The position numbers and the translations under genes are program-made. The notes below the pieces were generated by a model. The model ran no database searches and was not told the DNA's origin. It saw only the letters and a program-made list of their open reading frames with translations. A stretch of 64,000 nucleotides of DNA from DATBLE01 sp046732255 (GTDB lineage: Bacteria; Actinomycetota; Thermoleophilia; Gaiellales; Gaiellaceae). The stretch covers positions 51,127 to 115,126 of the forward strand of contig JBKPMR010000062.1 of the NCBI GenBank assembly GCA_046732255.1, written 5' to 3'. Position 1 is the first letter of the stretch; each line of letters starts with the position of its first letter. Positions 16,623 to 24,367 of this stretch are shown piece by piece.

Positions 16623-17222
16623 CTACCCGTCAACCGCTCGGACGAGCCCGGGGACGTCCGCGGTCGCCGCCTCGCGCAGGACCTTTAGGCCCGCGTTCCG
16701 GGCCGCCGTCGTCGTCTCGGGCCCGATCGTCACCACCGGGATCGCCGGGTTCACGTCTGCGAGCGCGCGCGCTGCCGACGGCGACGCGACGACGGCGAGG
16801 TCGCCCTCGATGCGGGGTGAGAGCGCACGCGCGCGGTACAGGACGACGACGTCGGCGGCCAGCTCCTGGGCCAGGAGCGGCCGGGCACCTTCGGCACCCG
16901 CGAAGAGAACCCGCCCGGCGGGCCGCGGCAGCTCGGCGAGCAGCCCCTCCTGCGAGGCTAACCGCGGAACGAGATCGACCTCACCCCAGGCGCGCGCCGT
17001 TGCCGAGCCGATCGCCGCGACACGTGCGGCCCGTCCCGTCACGCGCCTCTTCAGCTCGCGAGCGCCGGTGGCGCTCGTCAACACGAGCCAGTCGTAGCCG
17101 TCGAGATCGACCGGCCCCGTTTCGACCGGCTCGATCGCGATCAGAGGAGCGATCACGACGTCGTGGCCGAGCGCTCGGAGCTGCTCGGCGAGCTCCTCGT
17201 TCCGTCCTTCCGGACGCGTCAG
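16623..17222 (-). CDS. hemD: Uroporphyrinogen-III synthase
   Basis: 199 residues with the two-lobed HemD pattern: VLTRPEGRNEELAEQLRALG at the start, WLVLTSATGARELKRR, and ASPSAARALAD followed by VVTIGPETTTAARNAGL near the end. It closes and inverts ring D of hydroxymethylbilane. No ATG, GTG or TTG precedes the conserved start, so CTG 17222 is proposed; it overlaps the hemC stop as CTGA and gives M-TRPEGR. A start at GTG 17156 would remove the first lobe strand. Placement directly behind hemC supports the assignment. Confidence 0.8.
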   Translation of the reverse strand: MTRPEGRNEELAEQLRALGHDVVIAPLIAIEPVETGPVDLDGYDWLVLTSATGARELKRRVTGRAARVAAIGSATARAWGEVDLVPRLASQEGLLAELPRPAGRVLFAGAEGARPLLAQELAADVVVLYRARALSPRIEGDLAVVASPSAARALADVNPAIPVVTIGPETTTAARNAGLKVLREAATADVPGLVRAVDG

Positions 17223-18040
17223 GACGACGCGAGCCGTGCGAGCTCCTCCCCGAGGGCGGCCGGATCGTCGCCGCTGCGCCGCTCCACCCAGCGGCCGTCC
17301 TCGTCCGCCACGAGAGCGGTGAGCAGGACCCCGTCATGATGCGCAGCCACCGGCGCCAGGCAGCCCCCGCCGACTGCCGCGACACAGGCGCGCTCCGCCT
17401 CGACCCTGCGCCGTGTCTCCGCATCGTCGGCACCCGCGACGAGCTCGTGCTCCCCCGCCCGCACCTGGAGCGCCAACGCTCCCTGACCGGCCTCCGGTAG
17501 GACCTCGACGGGATCGAAGCGCCGCCCGATCTCGGCAGCGAGGCCGAGCCGATCGAGCCCGCACGCGGCGAGGACGACGGCGTCGAGGCCGCGCTCGCCC
17601 CGCTTCCGCAGGCGGGTGTCGATGTTGCCGCGGAGCGGCTCGATCGACAACGTCGGCTCGAGCGCCAGCAGCTGCGCGCGCCGGCGGACGGAGGCAGTGC
17701 CGATCCGCATGCCCGGCCGGACCTCGTCCGCGCCGCACAGCGCGTCGCGCGGATCGTCCCGGGGCAGGTAGGCACCGACCGCCAGCCCGGCGGTGTCGGT
17801 CGAGGTCATGTCCTTCGCCGAGTGCACGGCAGCGTCGATCCGGCCGTCGAGCAGCGCCTCCTCGAGCTCCTTCACAAACACGCCGCGGGCGCCGATCTCG
17901 CCGAACGGTCGCCGCCGGTCGCGGTCGCCCGCAGTCGTGATCGGGACGATCGCGACGGGGACCGACAGCAGCTCGGCTGCGAGCGCCGCCTGCTTGAGCG
18001 CGAGGCGGCTCCCGCGCGAGCCGAGCCGGAGGACGGTCAC
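17219..18040 (-). CDS. hemC: Porphobilinogen deaminase (hydroxymethylbilane synthase)
   Basis: 273 residues, slightly short for the family. LRLGSRGSRLALKQA, GVFVKELEEALLDGRIDAAVHSAKDM, GTASVRRRAQL and PLRGNIDTRL are hallmark motifs, and GGGCLAPVAAH contains the cysteine (C227) that holds the dipyrromethane cofactor. It polymerises four porphobilinogens in heme synthesis. The gene overlaps hemA by 4 bases and hemD by 4, giving coupled translation of three consecutive pathway enzymes. ATG-type start in the usual position. Confidence 0.93.
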   Translation of the reverse strand: MTVLRLGSRGSRLALKQAALAAELLSVPVAIVPITTAGDRDRRRPFGEIGARGVFVKELEEALLDGRIDAAVHSAKDMTSTDTAGLAVGAYLPRDDPRDALCGADEVRPGMRIGTASVRRRAQLLALEPTLSIEPLRGNIDTRLRKRGERGLDAVVLAACGLDRLGLAAEIGRRFDPVEVLPEAGQGALALQVRAGEHELVAGADDAETRRRVEAERACVAAVGGGCLAPVAAHHDGVLLTALVADEDGRWVERRSGDDPAALGEELARLASS

Positions 18041-19272
18041 TCCTGCTCGTCGCCGAGACCGAACAGGTGCCGGACTGCCTGCGCATAGCTTCCGCCGTCA
18101 GCGCCGGCGGCGGCCTCCTTCAGCCGCACCGTCGGCAGGTGGAGCAGCTTGTCGACGATCCGCGCCGTGATCGACTCGACGACCTCCTGGTCGGACGACG
18201 AGAGCCGCCCGCGCGCCCGCTCGAGCTCGGCCGCCCGGATCTCCTCCGCATGCGCCCGCAAAGACGCGATCGCGGGAACGACCTCACGCGAGGCCTGCCA
18301 GTCGCGGAAGCTCTCCGCCTCCTCCGCGACGATCGCCTCCGCCCGCGCAGCCTCCCTCCGCCGTCCGGCAAGGCTCGAGGCGACAACGGACTCGAGATCG
18401 TCGATGTCGTACAGGTAGCAGCCGTCGAGCTCGTGGATCGCGGGGTCGAGATCACGCGGCACCGCCAGGTCGATCAGGAACAGCGGCCGGCCCTTGCGCG
18501 CCCCGAGCGCGGCGGCAATCTGCTCCTGCTCCAGGACGTGCCCGGAGGCGCCGGTCGACGAGACGACCACGTCGATCTCCCCGAGCACCTCGGCCGCACC
18601 CTCGATCCCGATCCCCGCGCTGCGGAACCGCCCGGCGAGCTCGACCGCCCGCTGGGGCGACCGATTGGCCACGTACGCGATCCGGGCTCCGCGGGCCGCG
18701 AGACTCCGCGCGGCCAGCTCGGCCACGTGGCCGGCGCCGACGAGGAGCACGCGGCAGCCTTCCAGCTGTCCGAACACCTGCTGGACGAGTGCCGCCGCAG
18801 CAGCCGAGACCGAGGCCGGGCTCTCCGCGATCGCCGTCTCGGCCCGGACTTTCTTCCCGGCATGCAGCGCCTGGCGGAAGAGCCGATCCAGCACCGGGCC
18901 GGTACTGCCTGCCTCGAAGGCCCCACGCACCTGGCCGAGGATCTCGCCCTCGCCGGGGACGAGCGAGTCGAGCCCGGCGGCAACCCGGAACAGATGAAGC
19001 GCCGCCGCCTCGTCCGCCAGCCGATAGACGACCGAGCGGAGCTCCTCCAGAGGCAGCCCGCTCACGGAGGCGAGGGTGTCCACGGCCCGGCGCTCGGCCT
19101 CGGGCCCGACGACGTACAGCTCCGTGCGGTTACAGGTCGACAGACACACCGCCTCGCCCTCCTCGGCGAGTGCTGCCGCCAGCTCGGCCGCCTGCGGCAG
19201 CGGGACGAACGCGCGCTCGCGGACGGCGACGGGCGTCGCCTGGTGAGACAGGCCGACGAGGGTGAGCGTCAC
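18037..19272 (-). CDS. hemA: Glutamyl-tRNA reductase
   Basis: 411 residues from GTG 19272. GLSHQATPVAVRE and STCNRTELY contain the catalytic cysteine (C47); VPGEGEILGQVRGAFE, LLVGAGHVAELAARSL (NADPH-binding Rossmann motif) and LFLIDLAVPRDLDPA follow, with a C-terminal dimerisation helix. It makes glutamate-1-semialdehyde, the first committed step of C5-pathway heme synthesis. The GTGA overlap with the upstream membrane gene indicates translational coupling. Confidence 0.93.
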   Translation of the reverse strand: MTLTLVGLSHQATPVAVRERAFVPLPQAAELAAALAEEGEAVCLSTCNRTELYVVGPEAERRAVDTLASVSGLPLEELRSVVYRLADEAAALHLFRVAAGLDSLVPGEGEILGQVRGAFEAGSTGPVLDRLFRQALHAGKKVRAETAIAESPASVSAAAAALVQQVFGQLEGCRVLLVGAGHVAELAARSLAARGARIAYVANRSPQRAVELAGRFRSAGIGIEGAAEVLGEIDVVVSSTGASGHVLEQEQIAAALGARKGRPLFLIDLAVPRDLDPAIHELDGCYLYDIDDLESVVASSLAGRRREAARAEAIVAEEAESFRDWQASREVVPAIASLRAHAEEIRAAELERARGRLSSSDQEVVESITARIVDKLLHLPTVRLKEAAAGADGGSYAQAVRHLFGLGDEQE

Positions 19273-20057
19273 GAGAAGTGCCCCACCTGGAGACCCAGCC
19301 GCGCGACCACGACCAGTGCGAACCCGGCGAGCGCCAGATACGCGACCCGCCGGCCGCGCCAGCCTGCCTCGTAGCGGAGAACGAGGTAGCTGCCGTAGAC
19401 GGCCCACGTGCCGAGCGTGACCGCCATCAGCGCGTCGACCGTTCCGCCGTCGTTCCGGAGCCGGACGAGTCCGGCGACGATCCCGGCGGTCAGCGCGGGC
19501 ACGGCAACGGCGATCGTTCGCCCCGCCAACGTCTCCAGCGTGACCAGCGACGGGGCCCGGCCGAGGAGTGAGGCCGGCCGGTGGCTCTTCAGCCGCTGCT
19601 CCTGCCAGAGGTAGAGCGCCGAGAGCGCGGCTGCGAGCGTGAACGCGGCAAACGCGAACGAGAGGAGCCCGACGTGGACGACGAGGAACGCGGTCGAGTA
19701 GTCGCTCTGCTCGTGCGCGGCCGTGCCGCCGCCGAGCCGGGCGGCGACGAGCAGTGCCGAAGCGAGCGGGAGCACCGCCAGGCCGAGCAGCCGGTAGCGC
19801 GTCCGGCACCCCCAGACGAGGTAGACGCTGACGACGAGCCAGACGAAGAGGTTCAGCGACCCGGCCCAGGTCGCCCACGGGAAGCCGTCGGCGCGCGCCG
19901 CCTGGTCGACGAGCAGCGCAGTCTGGAACAGCCAGCCGAGCCGGACTCCCCAGGTCGCGAAGCGCCCGGCGGGACCCGGCCGCCGGACGTCGACGGCGTA
20001 GGCGATCGCCGCCCCCGCGTACGCGAGGAAGGCGAACCCGAAGAAGTACTCAGCCAT
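19269..20057 (-). CDS. Cytochrome c assembly/HemX-like membrane protein (CcsA family)
   Basis: 262 residues with about eight membrane helices. The tail half contains HVGLLSFAFAAFTLAAALSALYLWQEQRLK, the helix region typical of CcsA/HemX with a histidine that may ligand heme, and GTWAVYGSYLVLRY near the end in the position of the GTLWA-like motif. In several phyla a gene of this type precedes hemA (hemX). It overlaps the ccmD-like gene by 8 bases and hemA by 4. It may handle heme for cytochrome c assembly or tune HemA levels; sequence does not decide. Confidence 0.8.
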   Translation of the reverse strand: MAEYFFGFAFLAYAGAAIAYAVDVRRPGPAGRFATWGVRLGWLFQTALLVDQAARADGFPWATWAGSLNLFVWLVVSVYLVWGCRTRYRLLGLAVLPLASALLVAARLGGGTAAHEQSDYSTAFLVVHVGLLSFAFAAFTLAAALSALYLWQEQRLKSHRPASLLGRAPSLVTLETLAGRTIAVAVPALTAGIVAGLVRLRNDGGTVDALMAVTLGTWAVYGSYLVLRYEAGWRGRRVAYLALAGFALVVVARLGLQVGHFS

Positions 20058-20202
20058 CGACCCGCTTGCGCGCCAGCTCGGCGAGCTCGCCGACCTCCCG
20101 CTCGAGCCGAGCGAGCTTCAGCGCCATGATCAGGAAATAGACGAGAACGAACGCGAACACGATCAGGTACGCAGCGGCGACGTACTTCTCTTCCGTGCTC
20201 AT
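20050..20202 (-). CDS. Small single-helix protein, CcmD-like
   Basis: 50 residues from ATG 20202: short polar N-terminus, one helix AAYLIVFAFVLVYFLIMALKLA, then a charged amphipathic segment with ARLEREVGELAEL. This is the size and topology of CcmD, which stabilises CcmC and holds holo-CcmE in type I cytochrome c maturation. Position directly behind ccmC in the operon is the main argument. Similarity at sequence level is weak, as is normal for CcmD. Confidence 0.65.
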   Translation of the reverse strand: MSTEEKYVAAAYLIVFAFVLVYFLIMALKLARLEREVGELAELARKRVDG

Positions 20203-20238
20203 GGACTCTTGTCCCAGCTTGCCTGAGGGGATTTCGTC

Positions 20239-20388
20239 GCCGCGACCGACATGGCGGGCGCGGCACCGTCCGGCTCGCTGAGAAGGCAATCGCGAACGCT
20301 GCCGGCGAAGCCGGCAGGGGAGCTCGGAAGGGGGCTCGCGGGGGAAACCAGCCGTTTCCCCCGCGGGAGCGAACCGAAGGCGAGCGAC
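20239..20388 (-). repeat. Dispersed two-hairpin repeat, copy 2
   Basis: Minus-strand reading: CGCTCGCC begins 1-2 bases after the ccmC stop codon, then hairpin arms GCGGGGGAAAC/GTTTCCCCCGC, then a GAGCCCCCTTCCGAGC stretch, then a small stem of CTGCCGGC/GCCGGCAG, then the CATG-centred near-palindrome with outer arms GCCGCG/CGCGGC (20239-20264). It lies inside the operon between ccmC and the ccmD-like gene. Confidence 0.85.
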
Positions 20389-20389
20389 T

Positions 20390-21076
20390 TCATGCGAGGA
20401 GCTCCCGCAGCTCGCGGAGGCGCGCGTCGAGCCGCTTGCCGGCGAGCTCGAACTGGTAGAGCGCGGCGAACAGCGAGAGCATCGCCGCCAGGCAGACGCA
20501 GAACGTGAAGAACTGCGAGCCGGCCATCTGCGGCCCGTGGCGGTTGAACGCGACCGGGTGGATGTACTGGTTGGCGAGCCGGATCGCGAGAAAGCTGATC
20601 GGGATCAGGATCACGCCGAAGAGCGAGTAGACCGCGCACATGTTCGCCCGCTGCGGCCCCGGCTCGACCGAGTACCGGAGCATGAAGTACGCGGAGTAGA
20701 AGAGGAAGAGCACGAGGAACAGGACGAGCTGGCGCTCGCTCCAGAGCCACCAGTGGCCCCAGCGGAACTTGGCCCACACCGATCCGGTCAGCAGGGTCAT
20801 CACCCCGAAGATCAGGCCGATGTGGATCGCGACGTAGCTCTCCAGGTCGGCGCCGGGCTTGCCCTTCCAGAGGTGCACCAGGCCTTTCCAGGCACCCCAG
20901 CCGAAGCAGGCGTATGCGCTCAGCGCGATTGGAACGTGGAAGTAGAAGATCTTCTGGTTGAGGCCGTCCTCGTCGACCGGCGCATAGAAGAAGACGAGCG
21001 CAATCGCCACCGGAATCAGCACGGCGGCGAGGATCGCGGTCAGCGCGACCTGGTTATTCCGTAACGACGTACTCAA
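20390..21076 (-). CDS. ccmC: Heme exporter permease CcmC
   Basis: 228 residues from TTG 21076, which overlaps the end of ccmB by 23 bases. Six helices; QKIFYFHVPIALSAY and WGHWWLWSERQLVLFLVLFLFY contain the periplasmic tryptophan-rich WWD-type motif (here WGHWWLW) and the histidines that bind heme. CcmC loads heme onto CcmE in type I cytochrome c maturation. Upstream in-frame codons are shadows of ccmB. The stop is followed at once by a dispersed repeat. Confidence 0.88.
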   Translation of the reverse strand: MSTSLRNNQVALTAILAAVLIPVAIALVFFYAPVDEDGLNQKIFYFHVPIALSAYACFGWGAWKGLVHLWKGKPGADLESYVAIHIGLIFGVMTLLTGSVWAKFRWGHWWLWSERQLVLFLVLFLFYSAYFMLRYSVEPGPQRANMCAVYSLFGVILIPISFLAIRLANQYIHPVAFNRHGPQMAGSQFFTFCVCLAAMLSLFAALYQFELAGKRLDARLRELRELLA

Positions 21077-21695
21077 AGGACGCCCAGGAGATGATCGCAA
21101 AGACACCGTCGTAGAGCGCGAGAAACCCCAGGTAACGAGCGGGTTCCTCGGCGACACCGGCTCCGACTCCCCCGACGACGATCGGAATCGCGAGGGGCAG
21201 GAAGAGCAACGGGAGCAGCAGCTCTCGCGCGCGGCCGGCGGCCGCCATCGCCGCGAGGACCGTGCCGACCGCACAGATGCCGAGATCGGCCAGCGCGACC
21301 CCCGCGATCGTCGCGCCGTCGATCCCGGAGAAGAACAGCGCGAACGCGGGGAGCGCGATCAGCTCCGCGACGACGAGGAACCCGAGCATCGCGAGCGCCT
21401 TGGCGAGCCAGATCGCGCTGCGGTCGCAGGGGGCGAGCAGGAGCCCGTCGAGCAGACGCTGCTCCCGCTCGGCGACGAAGGCGCGCGTGAGCCCGAGCAG
21501 CGCCGTGAAGACGATCGCCACCCACAGCAACCCCTTCGCGGCCAGATCGGAGCTGCCTGAGGGCAAGGCGAAGTGAAAGACGACGAGCGCAGCGACGACG
21601 AAGAGCAGCATCGCCGGGACGATGCTGCGGGCGCGAAGCTCGAGCCGCAGGTCCTTGCGGGCGAGCGTCGCCACGTCTGCGAAGTACGTGCTCAT
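21054..21695 (-). CDS. ccmB: Heme exporter permease CcmB
   Basis: 213 residues, about six helices. ATLARKDLRLELRARSIVPAMLLF at the start, AFVAEREQRLLDGLLLAPCDRSAIWLAKAL and LLLPLLFLPLAIPIVVGG are typical for CcmB, the membrane partner of the CcmA ATPase. The repeat copy at 21732 separates it from ccmA. ATG start; the stop lies inside ccmC. Confidence 0.9.
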   Translation of the reverse strand: MSTYFADVATLARKDLRLELRARSIVPAMLLFVVAALVVFHFALPSGSSDLAAKGLLWVAIVFTALLGLTRAFVAEREQRLLDGLLLAPCDRSAIWLAKALAMLGFLVVAELIALPAFALFFSGIDGATIAGVALADLGICAVGTVLAAMAAAGRARELLLPLLFLPLAIPIVVGGVGAGVAEEPARYLGFLALYDGVFAIISWASFEYVVTE

Positions 21696-21731
21696 CGACC
21701 GGCCTGATCCCGAGAAGGAGTGGCCTTCGGC

Positions 21732-21878
21732 GCCGCGACCGACATGGCGGGCGCGGCCCCGAGCCGCTCACTGCGAAAGCAATCGCGAACGGCGCTGGCG
21801 AAGCCAGCGGCGGAGCTCGGAAGGGGGCTCACGGGGGAAATCTGCCGTTTCCCCCGTGAAGCGAGCCGAAGGCGAGCG
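21732..21878 (-). repeat. Dispersed two-hairpin repeat, copy 3, overlapping the ccmA end
   Basis: Minus-strand reading starts CGCTCGCCTTCGG inside the ccmA frame, then arms ACGGGGGAAA/TTTCCCCCGT, GAGCCCCCTTCCGAGC, a CGCTGGC/GCCAGCG stem and the CATG near-palindrome (21732-21757). The last 17 codons of ccmA and its TGA are repeat sequence. Very similar to copy 2 over its full length. Confidence 0.85.
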
Positions 21879-22446
21879 TCTGCGAGGCAAGCGATTCCAG
21901 GCGCGCCGGATCGTGCGTCGAGACGACGAACGTCGCGCGCGGGCGCAGGTCGCCCAGCTCGCGGTCGAGCAATGCGGCCCCTTCCTCGTCGAGCGCGCTG
22001 AACGGCTCGTCGAGGACGAGCAGCTCCGGGTCGTGAAGCAGAGAACGGCAGAGCGCCAGGCGCTGCAACATCCCACGCGAGAACGAGTCCGCACGCTGGC
22101 CGCGGGCGTCCCAGAGGTCGAAGCGCTCGAGCAGCATCCCGATCCGTTCCCTCCGCTCCGGCACGCGGTACAGCCGCCCGTACAGGTCGAGGTTCTCGAT
22201 CGCGGTCAGCTCGCGGTAGACGAGCGGTTCGTGGCCGAGGAAACCGATCCGCTCACGCGGCGCATGGACCTCCAGCTCGCCGGCGGTCGGGACGAGCAGG
22301 CCTGCGATCAGGCGCAGCAAGGTCGTCTTGCCGGAGCCGTTCGGGCCGGTCAACAGCAGGAAGTCGCCCCGGCCGACGTCGAGGTCGAGGTCGCGGATCA
22401 CGTGCTTCGTGCCGTAGGTCCGGCCGAGCCGGCGGGCCTGGATCAC
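21829..22446 (-). CDS. ccmA: Heme exporter ATPase CcmA
   Basis: 205 residues from GTG 22446. ABC ATPase: Walker A GPNGSGKTT (about 34-42), Q-loop in GFLGHEPLVY, signature SFSRGMLQRLALCRSL, Walker B LLVLDEPFSALDEEG and H-loop STHD. With CcmB and CcmC it forms the complex that releases heme-loaded CcmE. The final residues FGSLHGGNGRFPP are encoded by a dispersed repeat, which also supplies the stop codon, so the natural C-terminus seems to have been replaced. GTGA overlap with the mqnP-like gene. Confidence 0.88.
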   Translation of the reverse strand: MIQARRLGRTYGTKHVIRDLDLDVGRGDFLLLTGPNGSGKTTLLRLIAGLLVPTAGELEVHAPRERIGFLGHEPLVYRELTAIENLDLYGRLYRVPERRERIGMLLERFDLWDARGQRADSFSRGMLQRLALCRSLLHDPELLVLDEPFSALDEEGAALLDRELGDLRPRATFVVSTHDPARLESLASQTLAFGSLHGGNGRFPP

Positions 22447-23306
22447 TGGACGAGGACGTCGGCGAGGACGAAGGCGAAGAAGCTGACGCTGATCACGCCG
22501 TTCATCGTGAAGAAGGCGGCGTCGAGCCGGCGCAGGTCGCCCGGCCGCACCAGCGAGTGCTCGTAGGAGAGCAGCCCTGCGACCACAGCCAGGCCGAGCC
22601 AGTACAGAAGGCCCACGTCGAGGCCGGCGCCGGCCGCCGCGAGCAGCCAGACCGTGACGAGATGGAGCACGCGTGCTCCTCGGAAGACGCCCCGCTCGCC
22701 CCAGCGGGTCGCCCACGAATGCAGGCCCTGGGCGCGGTCGATCTCGACGTCGAAGAGCGAGTAGAAGAGATCGAAGCCGGCGACCCAGGCCGCGACCGCG
22801 CCGCCGAGCGCCCACGCCTGCCAGGGCAGATCGCCCCGGATCGCCACCCAGGCGCCCATCGGCGCCAGCCCGTCCACGGCACCGAGCCACAGGTGCGCGA
22901 GCCACGTGACGCGCTTCAGGTACGGGTAGACGACGAAGCCGGCGACGGGAATCGGCCAGAGCCACCGGCAGATCGGCGCCAGCTGCCAGACCGCCACCAG
23001 GAAGACGGCGAGCGAGGCGAGGCAGAAGACAACGACCTGAGCCCGGGTCAGCCGGCCGGCGGGAAGCTCGCGGCTGGCGGTGCGCGGGTTGCGGGCGTCG
23101 ATCTCCGCGTCGATCAGCCGGTTGAGCGCCATCGCGAGCGACCGGGCGCCGACCATCGCCACCGTGATCCACACGAGATCGTGCGCGCTCGGCACCGCGT
23201 CGACCGCCAGAAAGGCGCCGACGTAGGCGAACGGGAGCGCGAAGACGGTGTGCTCGATCTTGACGAGCGACGCGAAGCGCCGCGGGTGGGTGGCGAGAAC
23301 GCTCAC
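22443..23306 (-). CDS. UbiA-family prenyltransferase, MqnP-like
   Basis: 287 residues, eight or nine helices. KIEHTVFALPFAYVGAF, the first Asp-rich motif NRLIDAEIDARNPRT and the second DVEIDRAQGLHS are those of UbiA/MqnP prenyltransferases. The context with heme and cytochrome genes, and the KIEHTVFALPFA start, fit the futalosine-pathway menaquinone enzyme, but 4-hydroxybenzoate-type specificity cannot be excluded from sequence. The stop overlaps the ccmA start; the mog gene ends 1 base before its start. Confidence 0.82.
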   Translation of the reverse strand: MSVLATHPRRFASLVKIEHTVFALPFAYVGAFLAVDAVPSAHDLVWITVAMVGARSLAMALNRLIDAEIDARNPRTASRELPAGRLTRAQVVVFCLASLAVFLVAVWQLAPICRWLWPIPVAGFVVYPYLKRVTWLAHLWLGAVDGLAPMGAWVAIRGDLPWQAWALGGAVAAWVAGFDLFYSLFDVEIDRAQGLHSWATRWGERGVFRGARVLHLVTVWLLAAAGAGLDVGLLYWLGLAVVAGLLSYEHSLVRPGDLRRLDAAFFTMNGVISVSFFAFVLADVLVQ

Positions 23307-23307
23307 C

Positions 23308-23790
23308 TCACGTCTGCCGATGGCCCGAGGTCGTCTCGCCGGCGAGCAGCTGCAGCGCGTGCGCGAGTGCCGGCTTCAGCACGGCGAAGCCGTCCCGGCA
23401 GCCGCCGGGCGAGCCGGGCAGGTTGACGACGAGCGTGTTCCCGCGCGTCCCGGCGATCCCGCGTGAGAGGAGCGCGTGCGGCGTCTTTGCGATCGAGTCG
23501 GCGCGGATCGCCTCGGCGATGCCGGGAGCGGCCCGGTCGAGCACCTCCATCGTCGCCTCCGGAGTTACGTCGCGGGGGCCGAGACCGGTGCCGCCGGTGG
23601 TCAGCACAACCTGGACGTTGTCCGACAAGGCAACGATGCCATCGGAGATCGCGTCCCGGTCGTCCGGGACCACGCGTCGCTCGACCTCGAACCCTTCGCC
23701 GGCGAGAAGCTCCGTGAGCAGGTCGCCGCTCGTGTCCTCGCGCGTCCCCTCGGAGACGCCGTCGGAGACGGTCAGCACGGCCGCCCTCAA
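23308..23790 (-). CDS. mog: Molybdopterin adenylyltransferase (MogA/MoaB family)
   Basis: 160 residues. AVLTVSDGVSEGTREDTSG, VVLTTGGTGLGPRDVTPEAT and GNTLVVNLPGSPGG are the family motifs (SDG, TTGGTG, LPGSP). It adenylates molybdopterin before metal insertion by MoeA, and moeA lies at 32.0 kb. moaC is 37 bases upstream on the same strand. Confidence 0.9.
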   Translation of the reverse strand: MRAAVLTVSDGVSEGTREDTSGDLLTELLAGEGFEVERRVVPDDRDAISDGIVALSDNVQVVLTTGGTGLGPRDVTPEATMEVLDRAAPGIAEAIRADSIAKTPHALLSRGIAGTRGNTLVVNLPGSPGGCRDGFAVLKPALAHALQLLAGETTSGHRQT

Positions 23791-23827
23791 GGGCCCGCTC
23801 CGGCGCCGGCAAAGCCGGCACCTCCGC

Positions 23828-24301
23828 TCATTGCTCAGCCTCCGTCGAGCCTACGGCTGCACGTTCCTTCGTCTTCTCGAGGAGCCGGACGCCCTCGACA
23901 ACCATCGTCTTGTCGATCGCTTTCGCCATGTCGTAGACGGTCAGCGCAGCAACCGACGCGGCGACGAGGGCCTCCATCTCGACCCCGGTCTGCGCCGTTG
24001 TCTCCGCCGAGGCGGTGATCTCGACGCCGGCATCGCCGACCTCCAGCGACACGTCGATGTGCGACAGCGGAAGCGGATGGCAGAGCGGGATGAGCTCGGC
24101 CGTACGCTTCGCCGCCATCACCCCGGCGATCTGCGCGGTAACGAGCGCATCGCCCTTCGGCAGCTCACGCAGCCGCTCGGCGGTCTCCGGCGCCATCCGC
24201 ACGGACGCGGTCGCAACCGCCCGCCGCCGCGAGAGCGGCTTGCCGCCGACGTCGACCATGCGAACGTCGCCGGACTCGTCGACGTGCGAGAGGTCGGCCA
24301 T
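23828..24301 (-). CDS. moaC: Cyclic pyranopterin monophosphate synthase MoaC
   Basis: 157 residues. MVDVGGKPLSRRRAVA, GDALVTAQIAGVMAAKRTAELIPLCHPLPLSH and GVEMEALVAASVAALTVYDM cover the active-site motifs (CHPL, GVEMEAL, KAID). It converts the MoaA product to cyclic pyranopterin monophosphate in molybdenum cofactor synthesis. It is the first gene of the minus-strand train. moaA is not in the window. Confidence 0.93.
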   Translation of the reverse strand: MADLSHVDESGDVRMVDVGGKPLSRRRAVATASVRMAPETAERLRELPKGDALVTAQIAGVMAAKRTAELIPLCHPLPLSHIDVSLEVGDAGVEITASAETTAQTGVEMEALVAASVAALTVYDMAKAIDKTMVVEGVRLLEKTKERAAVGSTEAEQ

Positions 24302-24367
24302 CGCAGGGCGATCGTAGCTAGACTGCCCGCCCTTTCCGGCACCGTCGGGCTTTGCCCGGGCGGCTGC
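24302..24367. promoter_or_regulatory. Gap between otsA and moaC with short hairpin
   Basis: 66 bases. CGGGCAAAGCCCG on the minus strand can form a small hairpin just after the otsA stop; no T-run follows. The remainder would hold the moaC promoter; no clear -35/-10 pair is visible. Confidence 0.3.
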
